A stretch of 5,484 nt of DNA from Robiginitomaculum sp. (GCA_002733735.2 NVWT02000001.1:60343-65826); one strand, 5' to 3'; shown: positions 1-5,484, counted from the stretch's first letter. Notes: generated by a model not told the origin, from the sequence alone. A program made the numbers and translations.

Positions 1-23
1 TTAACCTTTGCTGTTCGTGGCCC

Positions 24-1043
24 ATGGCAAGAATTGTAAAAGCAAAGCCGCTCGTAGGTGTGTTATTGGCAGCAGCTCTGGCTGGCTGCCAACCGGCACC
101 ATTGGAAACGATGCCAGAGCCTACACCAACACCTACGCCTATTTTTTCGGCGGGGTCTATCGGGCCGGTAAATAGCGGCATCAACTCATTAGCTCTTGCG
201 CCGAACGCCACTATTCCATGGGAAGGAAGATTATTGATTGCCCCTAATTCTGGCGGCATTCAAGTCTATAGCGTTGAGGGAACTTTAGGGTTTAAACATG
301 AGGGGCAGCTTTATACCTCTATGGCATTACAACCCGGCTTTGATCTTCGAAACCTTAAAACCGGATTACTACTTGCCGTAACAAAGGACAAACAACTGGT
401 ATCATTGATTATTGACGATGCCAGAGGACAGGTTTTCCCAGTTCCGGTTTCTAATCTTCCCACAGCCGACACCAATGCGGTCTGTACCTTACAATCACCG
501 GCCAAAGCACCGCTATTCGCAGTTTTACGTCAAAACAGCGATTTTGAAATTTGGAAGATAGAAGATACCGGCGCGGATACATTACAAGCGACAAAAATAT
601 CATCGGCCACCTTAAAAACACCAATGAACGGTTGCTCTTCGGTTAATGAACAAGTATTCGCCACAGAAATAAATGGTGCAACATTTACGATTGATATAAG
701 CAGTAAACCAGTGATAACCCATGGAATAGAACGACCAAATGGCAAGCTTGTAGCTATCGCAATAAATGATGAAACTGCTTATATTTTACACTCCAGCAAA
801 TCCTCGAATGTATTGCAGCAAATTACTCCAGATATGCAACAAACTGCCAGCTTACACGTGGCTCCGTCTTTGAGCATTCCAGCAATCACTAGCCCCGGAG
901 CAATGGCGATTTCCAATTGGTCGTTTGGCGGCGCTGGATTTTCGGCTGGCTTATTGGCTATTGCCGATAATGAAAACAATCGGGTGTCACTAATCGTACG
1001 AGACACCCTGCCCGGTTTTGATCACGATCAAGAAGAACGGTAA
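24..1043 (+). CDS. Putative outer-membrane lipoprotein with a beta-propeller, phytase-like mature domain
   Basis: Seen: a 339-residue protein with a lipoprotein signal: a short lysine/arginine n-region, a hydrophobic stretch (about residues 9-20) and lipobox LAGC, so Cys22 would be lipidated. Residue +2 is Gln, not Asp, which fits Lol sorting to the outer membrane. Residues 31-39 form a Pro/Thr linker (PEPTPTPTP), followed by a beta-rich domain without further membrane segments. Inference: several stretches recall beta-propeller phytases in order and spacing: a GGIQVYSVEG segment near 77-86, an LFAVLRQNSDFEIWKI segment near 165-180, an NGCSSVNEQVFATE segment near 203-216, and a C-terminal GLLAIADNENN near 310-320. 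The match is from memory and weak, and catalytic acidic residues could not be confirmed, so enzymatic activity is not claimed. The start is chosen because it gives a compact signal peptide. There is no clear Shine-Dalgarno and no in-frame stop in the 23 bases upstream, so a longer n-region is possible. The 3' end overlaps ctaA on the opposite strand. Confidence 0.8.
   Translation: MARIVKAKPLVGVLLAAALAGCQPAPLETMPEPTPTPTPIFSAGSIGPVNSGINSLALAPNATIPWEGRLLIAPNSGGIQVYSVEGTLGFKHEGQLYTSMALQPGFDLRNLKTGLLLAVTKDKQLVSLIIDDARGQVFPVPVSNLPTADTNAVCTLQSPAKAPLFAVLRQNSDFEIWKIEDTGADTLQATKISSATLKTPMNGCSSVNEQVFATEINGATFTIDISSKPVITHGIERPNGKLVAIAINDETAYILHSSKSSNVLQQITPDMQQTASLHVAPSLSIPAITSPGAMAISNWSFGGAGFSAGLLAIADNENNRVSLIVRDTLPGFDHDQEER
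982..1008 (-). terminator. Candidate rho-independent terminator of ctaA, inside the opposing gene
   Basis: Reading the minus strand past the ctaA stop, GGGTGTC (1008-1002) pairs exactly with GACACCC (988-982) around a 13-base loop containing TCGTACGA. It is followed by GATTGTTTTC, a short T-rich run. The hairpin starts about 20 bases after the ctaA stop codon, as expected for its terminator, but lies wholly within the 3' coding part of the convergent lipoprotein gene. The T tract is short, so termination may be partial. On the plus strand the same hairpin is followed eight bases later only by TTTT. Confidence 0.5.
1018..1031. promoter_or_regulatory. Perfect FNR-box-like palindrome in a convergent gene overlap
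   Basis: TTGATCACGATCAA matches the FNR/FnrL consensus TTGAT-N4-ATCAA at all ten specified bases. It sits across the last codons of the lipoprotein gene and the stop of ctaA, not in front of any visible start codon. It may be chance, a small hairpin helping termination, or a binding site without promoter function. Only the sequence match is certain. Confidence 0.25.
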
Positions 1044-2086
1044 TATCTCGAACTGGCATGAACTGCCCCAAGAACACTTAAAAATGCTATCAAAGCAAGA
1101 AATTGGTGCGCCACAGCCAAAGGAATTGGGGAAACTGCGATCAATGTCCAAATACCTAATAACACTTGCAAGCTAATTACCGCCGCAACTAGCAGACCCA
1201 AAAGCCGTAATTCGATTTTATTTTGTTTGAAAACTTGCCACAGATAAACAATCGTAACTATCAAAACCAAATAAGCACCAATGCGATGGTTGAACTGGGC
1301 AATCAATGGGTCTTCAAACCAGTTACGCCAAAATGGCTGTAAATCACCAAATGATGCCGGTACTAAGCCACCATTGATCAGCGGCCAGGTATTGGCGATA
1401 TATCCACCATCATTACCGGCAACAAAGCCGCCAAGCAGCAGTTGCACAAAAACCAAAGCCAATAGCGCCCAAGCAAGTCGCGTTAAGTTACTCTGTGTAT
1501 GCCAATGTCGTCGGTGTTCCGACAATCTTATATCCATCCACGTCCACAAAGTAATGCCAAGTATCAGCAGTGCCATACCAAGATGCACAACCAGCCGGTA
1601 CGGACTAACGTCAAGTACATCACCTAACCCACCAAGGCCGGAATGCACCATCCACCAACCAAGATAACCTTGAAAACCACCAAGAACAAACAACAGGCTT
1701 AGCCGCAGTTTCAACCCAGTACATAACATTCCACGTAACCAGAAAAAAATCATCGGCAATAAAACAACAAACCCTATTGTTCGGCCTAAAACTCTATGTC
1801 CCCACTCCCACCAATAAATTCCCTTAAATTCATCGATACTCATTGATTTGTTTTGTAATTTATATTCTGGGATTTGTTGATATTTTTCAAACTCTGATTG
1901 CCATGCCTCAGCACTTAGCGGAGGAACTATACCGGTTATCGGCTTCCATTCAGTAATTGAAAGCCCGGAGTCGGTAAGTCTAGTTAAGCCGCCGACCACG
2001 ATCATCGCAATTAACATAACCACAATAACCATTAGCCAAATAGCAACTGGTTTTTGTGCGCGTTGTTTAATATCAAATTGGTGCAT
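1028..2086 (-). CDS. ctaA: Heme A synthase (CtaA/COX15 family)
   Basis: This polytopic inner-membrane enzyme oxidises the C8 methyl group of heme O to the formyl group of heme A, the cofactor of aa3-type cytochrome c oxidases. The 352-residue product has the usual family length and about eight hydrophobic segments in two pseudo-repeated halves. Visible family signatures are GGLTRLTDSGLSITEWKP (32-49), WEWGHRVLGR with His97, VVHLG with His168, NHRIGAY with His267 and VAHQF with His327. These four histidines are the expected heme ligands. The only cysteine is Cys122, so the extracellular cysteine pair of Bacillus-type CtaA is missing, consistent with the alphaproteobacterial/mitochondrial type. 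The ATG start has AAGAG six bases upstream as a plausible ribosome site. No other cytochrome oxidase gene is in the window, so ctaA appears to stand alone. Its 3' end overlaps the lipoprotein gene by 16 bases. Family assignment is near certain. Confidence 0.96.
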   Translation of the reverse strand: MHQFDIKQRAQKPVAIWLMVIVVMLIAMIVVGGLTRLTDSGLSITEWKPITGIVPPLSAEAWQSEFEKYQQIPEYKLQNKSMSIDEFKGIYWWEWGHRVLGRTIGFVVLLPMIFFWLRGMLCTGLKLRLSLLFVLGGFQGYLGWWMVHSGLGGLGDVLDVSPYRLVVHLGMALLILGITLWTWMDIRLSEHRRHWHTQSNLTRLAWALLALVFVQLLLGGFVAGNDGGYIANTWPLINGGLVPASFGDLQPFWRNWFEDPLIAQFNHRIGAYLVLIVTIVYLWQVFKQNKIELRLLGLLVAAVISLQVLLGIWTLIAVSPIPLAVAHQFLALIAFLSVLGAVHASSRYYRSS

Positions 2087-2307
2087 TTGGAGCTCTTAGA
2101 AAAAATTCAAATAAGTACAATCTATATTACTTAGATCAAACATTAGAAACTATCAAATAATTCTAAATCACTGCGACATTGTGACCTGAAAACTTCCGGA
2201 TACATAACAGGATTTTAAAGTAATCAACCCTTTGTTTGCGTAAGCAACAGAAGGACTAAAACAAAAACACTATAGTTTATTTTGATATTGTTGTATATAA
2301 AGTTGAT

Positions 2308-3030
2308 ATGAAAAAACAAAATTTCTTTAAACTAATATGGCAATTTAATGCGTTAGGCATAGCCCTTGGTATTGCTTTTGGTATTGGCTTGACCATTTTA
2401 CTTTCTTTATATGTTTTATACCAAATTGTTACTAACGTCTCAAGTCAACGTCAGGTTAACAACATTATAAATGTAAAAGCTGAACAACAACAAAACCAAA
2501 TGTTACGTATTGGAGGCCCAAATAAAGTTAAAGGGTATGATATAATATCTTTTAAATTATATGCAGATTCAAAATCCAAACAATATAATTTCTCTAAAAG
2601 TTCACCTAGTAATATCGTTAATTACATTTTTTTCGACTACGAATCACAAGATACAAACTGGCTTCTTGATCATTCTAATTTTTTGATCACAAGCACCCTA
2701 ACAGTAGCATATAAAAATTCTTCAAATAATGGAAAAGTGATAACACAAGCCTTTATCTACTCACTGGTGAAAAAAGACACCAATAATGATGGAAAACGAA
2801 CTAGGACTGACGACAAAAGCATATCTATCGCCAGTTATGACGGAAAAAAATATACGGAGCTTTTCAGTAATGTACGAAGGCTTATCGGTATAGAACAAAT
2901 GAACAGTCAAGAAGTGATCATTGTATTTGAAGATGCTGATGGAACGTATATAGCAACCATATCGCTGGAGAATTTTATGGTGAAGTATAAAAAATCCATC
3001 CCAAAGCTTCCACAAAAAGCTCTAGAATAA
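2308..3030 (+). CDS. Hypothetical single-pass membrane protein with one EF-hand/dockerin-like calcium loop
   Basis: I do not recognise a named family. Seen: 240 residues, with a basic start (MKK...K), a hydrophobic segment at about 14-41 (a membrane anchor; no lipobox and no clear cleavage site) and a mostly polar remainder that would face the periplasm. A single loop with Asp157, Asn159, Asp161, Gly162 and Asp168 matches the DxNxDGxxxxxD calcium-binding pattern. It is followed by a beta-like SISIASYDGKKYTEL segment, which suggests a beta-sheet or propeller-blade repeat. The gene is clearly more A+T-rich than its neighbours (roughly one third G+C by eye) and rich in Lys, Asn, Ser and Ile codons. 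There is no obvious Shine-Dalgarno before the ATG (AAAGTTGAT precedes it). It is divergent from ctaA with 221 bases between them and converges on the tRNA gene 25 bases away. Acquired DNA is possible but unproven. The coding call is supported by the length of the open frame and the ordered anchor-plus-domain layout; the function is unknown. Confidence 0.8.
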   Translation: MKKQNFFKLIWQFNALGIALGIAFGIGLTILLSLYVLYQIVTNVSSQRQVNNIINVKAEQQQNQMLRIGGPNKVKGYDIISFKLYADSKSKQYNFSKSSPSNIVNYIFFDYESQDTNWLLDHSNFLITSTLTVAYKNSSNNGKVITQAFIYSLVKKDTNNDGKRTRTDDKSISIASYDGKKYTELFSNVRRLIGIEQMNSQEVIIVFEDADGTYIATISLENFMVKYKKSIPKLPQKALE

Positions 3031-3055
3031 AACGAAAAACAAAATATATAAATAC

Positions 3056-3133
3056 TGGTCGGAACGGCGAGATTTGAACTCGCGACCCCCGGTCCCCCAG
3101 ACCGGTGCGCTAACCGGGCTGCGCCACGTTCCG
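3056..3133 (-). tRNA. tRNA-Pro (anticodon GGG)
   Basis: The minus strand folds into a full cloverleaf. The acceptor stem is CGGAACG with CGTTCCG. The D arm is GCGC/GCGC with a 10-base loop containing GG. The anticodon stem CCGGT/ACCGG encloses loop CTGGGGG, giving anticodon GGG, which reads CCC (and CCU by wobble). The T stem is GCGAG/CTCGC with loop TTCAAAT, then discriminator A and an encoded CCA at 3058-3056. The 78-base length is one more than the common 77 because of a slightly longer D loop. In many alphaproteobacteria a tRNA-Pro follows the fabH-ihfA-merR cluster, as here. No duplicate of its 3' end is visible, so no att repeat can be claimed. Confidence 0.97.
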
Positions 3134-3156
3134 TCACCTGAATTAAACAAGTCTGG

Positions 3157-3185
3157 TTTATAAATCTCAAGAGTAAATTTCGCAA
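3157..3185 (-). promoter_or_regulatory. Sigma70-type promoter of tRNA-Pro
   Basis: On the minus strand, TTGCGA (3185-3180; four of six matches to TTGACA) and TATAAA (3162-3157; five of six to TATAAT) are separated by exactly 17 bases. Transcription would begin near 3150, giving a leader of about 17 bases before the mature tRNA 5' end at 3133. Spacing and position make this the best promoter in the window. Confidence 0.7.
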
Positions 3186-3276
3186 GCAATGATTAGTTGT
3201 TTTTCAGTGTATATTCCATCGACCCAAAAAGTGGTCTGCAGCATTTGCCAGTAAAAGTGGGAATTCTTTTGTCTCG

Positions 3277-3404
3277 CCGTCACACCGGACTACGATCCGG
3301 AATCTAGCCATGTAGTATAAACATCAAGGGTAGTTGGTGATTTCCATCATTCGTCATTGACCAACCTACAAGGCTGGACACCGGATCGTAGTCCGGTGTG
3401 ACGG
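3277..3404. repeat. BIME/MITE-like imperfect palindrome made of two inverted REP-like units
   Basis: Positions 3277-3300 and 3381-3404 are perfect inverted copies over 24 bases. The pairing continues without gaps to 39-base arms (3277-3315 with 3366-3404), with three mismatches and one G-T pair. Between the arms lies a 50-base centre. Each arm also carries its own small hairpin, CCGGA-N6-TCCGG. In the right arm this extends to an 8-bp stem, ACACCGGA-N6-TCCGGTGT, while the left arm has decayed there. A pair of inverted, self-palindromic G+C-rich units in an intergenic gap next to a tRNA gene is the layout of REP/BIME elements or a small MITE. No transposase is encoded, and no target duplication is evident at the ends. 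Confidence 0.75.
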
Positions 3405-3422
3405 AACGCGGTGGAAAAACAC

Positions 3423-3443
3423 CCGGTATCAAAACCGGTTTTT
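3423..3443 (+). terminator. Small terminator-like hairpin on the plus strand
   Basis: CCGGT (3423-3427) pairs with ACCGG (3434-3438) around a 6-base loop, followed directly by five T residues (3439-3443). The stem is short. No plus-strand gene lies immediately upstream; the nearest is the membrane-protein gene ending at 3030, with the tRNA antisense in between. It could end read-through from that gene, or an unrecognised small RNA, or be fortuitous. Confidence 0.35.
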
Positions 3444-3559
3444 ACGGCAAAGGATTGCGACCACTAAAGATTTAACTCTTATGAAAAACCGCATACACTT
3501 TTTCACAAGATGCTTCTGGGAAATGCGATAGCTAGATTATCTTGGATAAGTTGATGGAT

Positions 3560-3609
3560 CCAAATAAACTATACTAAAGCCCCGCTCAATGCGGTGTTTT
3601 TAGTGTAGT
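3560..3609 (-). terminator. Rho-independent terminator of the merR-type gene
   Basis: On the minus strand a long imperfect stem forms between 3609-3591 and 3585-3568. The core is CCGC/GCGG around the 5-base loop ATTGA, with flanking pairs from CTAAAAACA against GGCTTTAG and an outer ACTA/TAGT extension, interrupted by a few mismatches and one bulge. It is followed by TTTATTTGG. The merR-type stop codon TGA lies in the loop itself, so the 5' arm encodes the protein's last residues. The T tract is interrupted, which lowers confidence in efficiency. Confidence 0.6.
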
Positions 3610-4038
3610 AGAGAGAATATCCCTAGCACTGGTCAAACGAGACAAGGCATGACGCAACACCTCATCACGATTATCGGCTTTTTTGGTTTCAGTTTTTAAC
3701 TTGGTTGCAGCAGTTTTAGTTTTGATTGCAGCTTCGCTGTTACTGGCGGGCATGGTTTTATTCTTTGTAGGGATTGAAACTTTATCAATTCCCTCTTTTA
3801 GCAAATATTCTTGTAACTGCTTTATTGAAAAATCTTTTTCATACAGAAACAGCTTTATTCCTGACAAAAGCTGCACATCTTCTGGACGGTAATATCGCCG
3901 ACCACCACCTTTTTTCATTGGGCGGATTTGCGAAAACTTGGTTTCCCAAAACCTTAGCACATGCGCAGGAACACCGATGACAGTAGATGCCTCACCAATC
4001 GTTCGGTATGCGTATTGCTTCTTTTTGGTCAGAGCCAA
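3586..4038 (-). CDS. MerR-family transcriptional regulator of the fabH-ihfA cluster
   Basis: This is a 150-residue DNA-binding protein. The winged-helix HTH spans about residues 10-80: YRTIGEASTVIGVPAHVLRFWE, then the wing with RPMKKGGGRRYYRPEDV (39-55), and a third helix region at about 56-82. A Lys/Ala/Thr-rich linker (about 87-125) leads to a short C-terminal helix with LRHALSRLTSARDIL (128-142), probably for dimerisation. There is no cysteine, so it is not a metal or thiol sensor of the classic MerR type; its effector and targets are unknown. The gene lies 27 bases downstream of ihfA on the same strand and is probably co-transcribed with it. The start is TTG, the only usable codon after an in-frame TGA 27 bases upstream apart from internal ones. 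GTGGAG ends only one base before it, an unusually tight spacing; a CTG two codons later would be better spaced. The family call is firm, the exact start is not. Confidence 0.9.
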   Translation of the reverse strand: MALTKKKQYAYRTIGEASTVIGVPAHVLRFWETKFSQIRPMKKGGGRRYYRPEDVQLLSGIKLFLYEKDFSIKQLQEYLLKEGIDKVSIPTKNKTMPASNSEAAIKTKTAATKLKTETKKADNRDEVLRHALSRLTSARDILSTTLKTPH

Positions 4039-4065
4039 ACTCCACGTTAATACGTGAGAGATTCA

Positions 4066-4365
4066 TTACTTATTACCCGAATCAACACGTTCTTTTAAGA
4101 CTTGCGATGATTTGAACACGATAACCCGTCTTGGTTCAATGGAAACTTCTTCACCGGTTTTTGGGTTGCGCCCAACACGCTGGTTTTTGTCGCGAACATG
4201 AAATGCGCCAAATGATGATAATTTAACGGATTTCCCGCGCGCCAGCTCTTGTGTCATTAACTCAAAAATACGATCGACAAAATCAGCAGAATCTTGTCGT
4301 GACAACCCGACTTCACTAACAAGCTTCTCAGCTAGGTCAGACCTTGTAACTGTATTGCTACTCAT
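4066..4365 (-). CDS. ihfA: Integration host factor subunit alpha
   Basis: IHF-alpha pairs with IHF-beta to bind and sharply bend specific DNA, supporting site-specific recombination, replication and promoter architecture in the nucleoid. The product is 99 residues, the usual size. It shows the HU/IHF fold in order: N-terminal helices (about 7-43, TRSDLAEKLVSEVGLSR...DRIF), the sheet start VKLSSFGAF (48-55), the beta-arm with GRNPKTGEEV (65-74), where Pro68 is the intercalating proline, and IEPRRVIVFKSSQVLKERV (76-94). The N-terminal motif and PRRVIVFKSS favour alpha over HU or IHF-beta. It starts at ATG with GGGGA seven bases upstream. It lies 139 bases downstream of fabH, enough for its own promoter, and 27 bases upstream of the merR-type gene. 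Confidence 0.96.
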   Translation of the reverse strand: MSSNTVTRSDLAEKLVSEVGLSRQDSADFVDRIFELMTQELARGKSVKLSSFGAFHVRDKNQRVGRNPKTGEEVSIEPRRVIVFKSSQVLKERVDSGNK

Positions 4366-4378
4366 TTCGCATCCCCAT
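4358..4378 (-). other. Possible six-codon upstream frame overlapping the ihfA start
   Basis: On the minus strand ATG-GGG-ATG-CGA-AAT-GAG-TAG runs across the ihfA initiation codon in another frame, with GAGG (minus-strand TTGAGGTGC) just before it. Its stop lies three bases within ihfA, so translation could be coupled to ihfA start by reinitiation. The frame is very short and the Shine-Dalgarno spacing is tight, so chance is likely. Confidence 0.15.
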
Positions 4379-4396
4379 GCACCTCAATTTTTAATG

Positions 4397-4425
4397 ACAC
4401 TATTGCCAGTATTTTTATCAGTCAA
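4397..4425 (-). promoter_or_regulatory. Candidate promoter for ihfA
   Basis: On the minus strand, TTGACT (4425-4420; five of six to TTGACA) is followed after 17 bases by TAGTGT (4402-4397; only three of six to TATAAT). A start near 4390 would leave a leader of about 25 bases. The 139-base gap to fabH gives room for it. The poor -10 means this is only a suggestion; ihfA may also be read from the fabH transcript. Confidence 0.3.
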
Positions 4426-4504
4426 TGCAATAAGTTAGAAGTTTTACACGTAACAGTGCGTTTTATTGTTTTTTTTCATAAAATCAGCCTTTTGGGAAAC
4501 AGCT

Positions 4505-5482
4505 TTACATTCGAACCAAAGCTGCACCCCATGTAAAGCCACCACCTAATGCCTCGAAAAGCACTAAATCACCTTTTTTTATTCTGCCATCTTTAACTGC
4601 AACATCAAGGGCTAACGGAATAGAAGCTGCCGAAGTGTTGCCATGTTCAGCTACGGTTGAGATTACTTTTTTCTTTGGCAGACCAAGCTTTTTGGAAATA
4701 CCCTCGAGTATTCTTTCATTAGCCTGATGCGGTACAAACCAATCTATATCACTCTCGTTAAGCCCTGAATCAACCAGTACTCGGGCTATAGCGCCAGAAA
4801 TATTGGTAATTGCATGGCGAAAAACTTTATGGCCGTCCATTCGTAAATGCCCGACCGTTTTGGTGGCGGAGGGTCCGCCATCAACATAAAGCAGATCTTG
4901 ATACCTACCGTCAGAGCGCAAATGTGTATGCACAATTCCGCGCTCAGCCATTCCTGGCGCACCTGGTTCGCCGCGCAACACAACTGCACCAGCGCCATCA
5001 CCGAATAAAACGCATGTTGTACGATCTTTCCAGTCCAAAATACGCGAGAAAGTTTCCGCACCAATTACCATTGCATTTCTAGCTTGCCCCCTGGCCACAA
5101 AACTATCGGCCACGGAAAGTGCGTACAAAAACCCAGAACAAACAGCATTAATATCAAAGGCAAAGCCCCGATACATACCAATTTCTCGCTGCACCATGGT
5201 TGCCGTTGCTGGAAATGTTAAGTCAGGAGTTGCGGTCGCAAGTACGATCAAATCCAGCTCGCCAGCTTCCATACCAGCAGCTTCCAAAGCTCTTTTTGCT
5301 GCATGGGTTGCCAACATCGAAGTTGTTTCGCCTTCGGCGGCGATATGGCGTTTTTTTATACCGGTTCTTTTCTTGATCCACTCATCAGTTGTATCAACCA
5401 TTTCAGCCAAATCAGCATTGGTAAGTATTTTTTCTGGCAAATATGAACCAACGCCAGCGATTACACTTCTAAATCTGCTCAT
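4505..5482 (-). CDS. fabH: 3-oxoacyl-ACP synthase III (KAS III, FabH)
   Basis: FabH condenses acetyl-CoA with malonyl-ACP to acetoacetyl-ACP, the first elongation step of type II fatty acid synthesis, in the cytoplasm. The 325-residue product is full-length and has the thiolase fold with the complete KAS III catalytic triad: Cys115 in INAVCSGFLYAL, His252 in VPHQANERI and Asn282 in EHGNTSAASIPLAL. Other signatures are DEWIKKRTGIKKRHIA (33-48), the FGDGAGAVVL segment (160-169) and the C-terminal ALGGGFTWGAALVRM (311-325). The ATG begins in the context TCATGAGC, so a gene ending in an overlapping ATGA (plsX is the usual alphaproteobacterial neighbour) may end here; that gene is outside the window. 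No clear terminator follows the stop, so read-through into ihfA is plausible. Confidence 0.98.
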   Translation of the reverse strand: MSRFRSVIAGVGSYLPEKILTNADLAEMVDTTDEWIKKRTGIKKRHIAAEGETTSMLATHAAKRALEAAGMEAGELDLIVLATATPDLTFPATATMVQREIGMYRGFAFDINAVCSGFLYALSVADSFVARGQARNAMVIGAETFSRILDWKDRTTCVLFGDGAGAVVLRGEPGAPGMAERGIVHTHLRSDGRYQDLLYVDGGPSATKTVGHLRMDGHKVFRHAITNISGAIARVLVDSGLNESDIDWFVPHQANERILEGISKKLGLPKKKVISTVAEHGNTSAASIPLALDVAVKDGRIKKGDLVLFEALGGGFTWGAALVRM

Positions 5483-5484
5483 GA

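Larger units (their letters stand above)
3134..3585. other. 452-base intergenic region between tRNA-Pro and the merR-type gene
   Basis: No convincing coding frame is seen on either strand. From left to right it holds the tRNA promoter (3157-3185), about 90 bases of A+T-rich sequence without visible structure, a large inverted repeat (3277-3404), a small plus-strand terminator-like hairpin (3423-3443), about 120 unassigned bases with only a minor stem TTATC/GATAA at 3537-3549, and the 3' arm and tail of the merR terminator. The two flanking genes point the same way but are probably separate transcripts, because a terminator and a promoter lie between them. Confidence 0.7.

Noticed and set aside
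1281..1667. Plus-strand open frame of 128 codons opposite ctaA
   Set aside because: It is antisense to a clearly conserved enzyme, low in plausible protein features and without a ribosome site; a shadow frame.
2087..2307. Divergent ctaA/membrane-protein intergenic region as a site for promoters or an FNR operator
   Set aside because: Several -10-like A+T strings (TATAAA, TATAGT) and two TTGAT half-sites on the minus strand (2152-2156, 2135-2139) are present, but none pairs with a properly spaced partner; too A+T-rich to call.
3031..3070. Attachment-site repeat at the tRNA-Pro 3' end
   Set aside because: No second copy of the tRNA 3' sequence and no integrase are visible in the window.
2907..3185. 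Minus-strand open frame of 92 codons running across the tRNA gene
   Set aside because: Its central part is just the tRNA read as protein (an artefact seen at many tRNA genes), and it also overlaps the end of the plus-strand membrane-protein gene.
3405..3423. Second hairpin GGTG/CACC beside the palindrome
   Set aside because: Only four base pairs, and it competes with the better-supported hairpin at 3423-3438.
4366..4504. Terminator after fabH
   Set aside because: Runs of T on the minus strand are present only weakly and no G+C-rich stem precedes them; AGCTG and GGCTG segments do not pair.

Overview
The window looks like ordinary chromosomal DNA from an alphaproteobacterium with moderate to low G+C. 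Two things point there. First, the minus-strand order fabH, ihfA, merR-type regulator, tRNA-Pro is a recurring alphaproteobacterial arrangement, usually headed by plsX, which would lie just past the right edge. Second, the heme A synthase is of the cysteine-pair-free COX15/CtaA type found in alphaproteobacteria and mitochondria. Genus cannot be told from this sequence.

Left part (1-2086): a plus-strand lipoprotein gene whose mature part resembles a beta-propeller, possibly a very divergent phytase-like domain, runs tail-to-tail into ctaA on the minus strand. The two coding regions overlap by 16 bases. The overlap contains a perfect 14-base match to the FNR-box consensus, and a terminator-like hairpin for ctaA lies inside the lipoprotein gene.

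Middle (2087-3133): an A+T-rich divergent intergenic region, then an A+T-rich plus-strand gene for a single-pass membrane protein with one EF-hand/dockerin-like calcium-binding loop, not assignable to a named family. It ends 25 bases from the 3' end of a minus-strand tRNA-Pro(GGG), which has its own good sigma70-type promoter.

Intergenic region (3134-3585): this carries the tRNA promoter, a 128-base imperfect palindrome built from two inverted REP-like units (BIME/MITE-like), an orphan terminator-like hairpin on the plus strand, and the merR terminator.

Right part (3586-5484): a minus-strand cluster, probably co-transcribed in part: fabH (start of type II fatty acid synthesis), ihfA (nucleoid protein and cofactor for promoters and recombination), and a MerR-family regulator without cysteines. 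No phage, CRISPR, toxin-antitoxin or defence system is visible. The most unusual items are the palindromic repeat, the unassigned EF-hand membrane protein beside the tRNA, and the FNR-like palindrome in the gene overlap.
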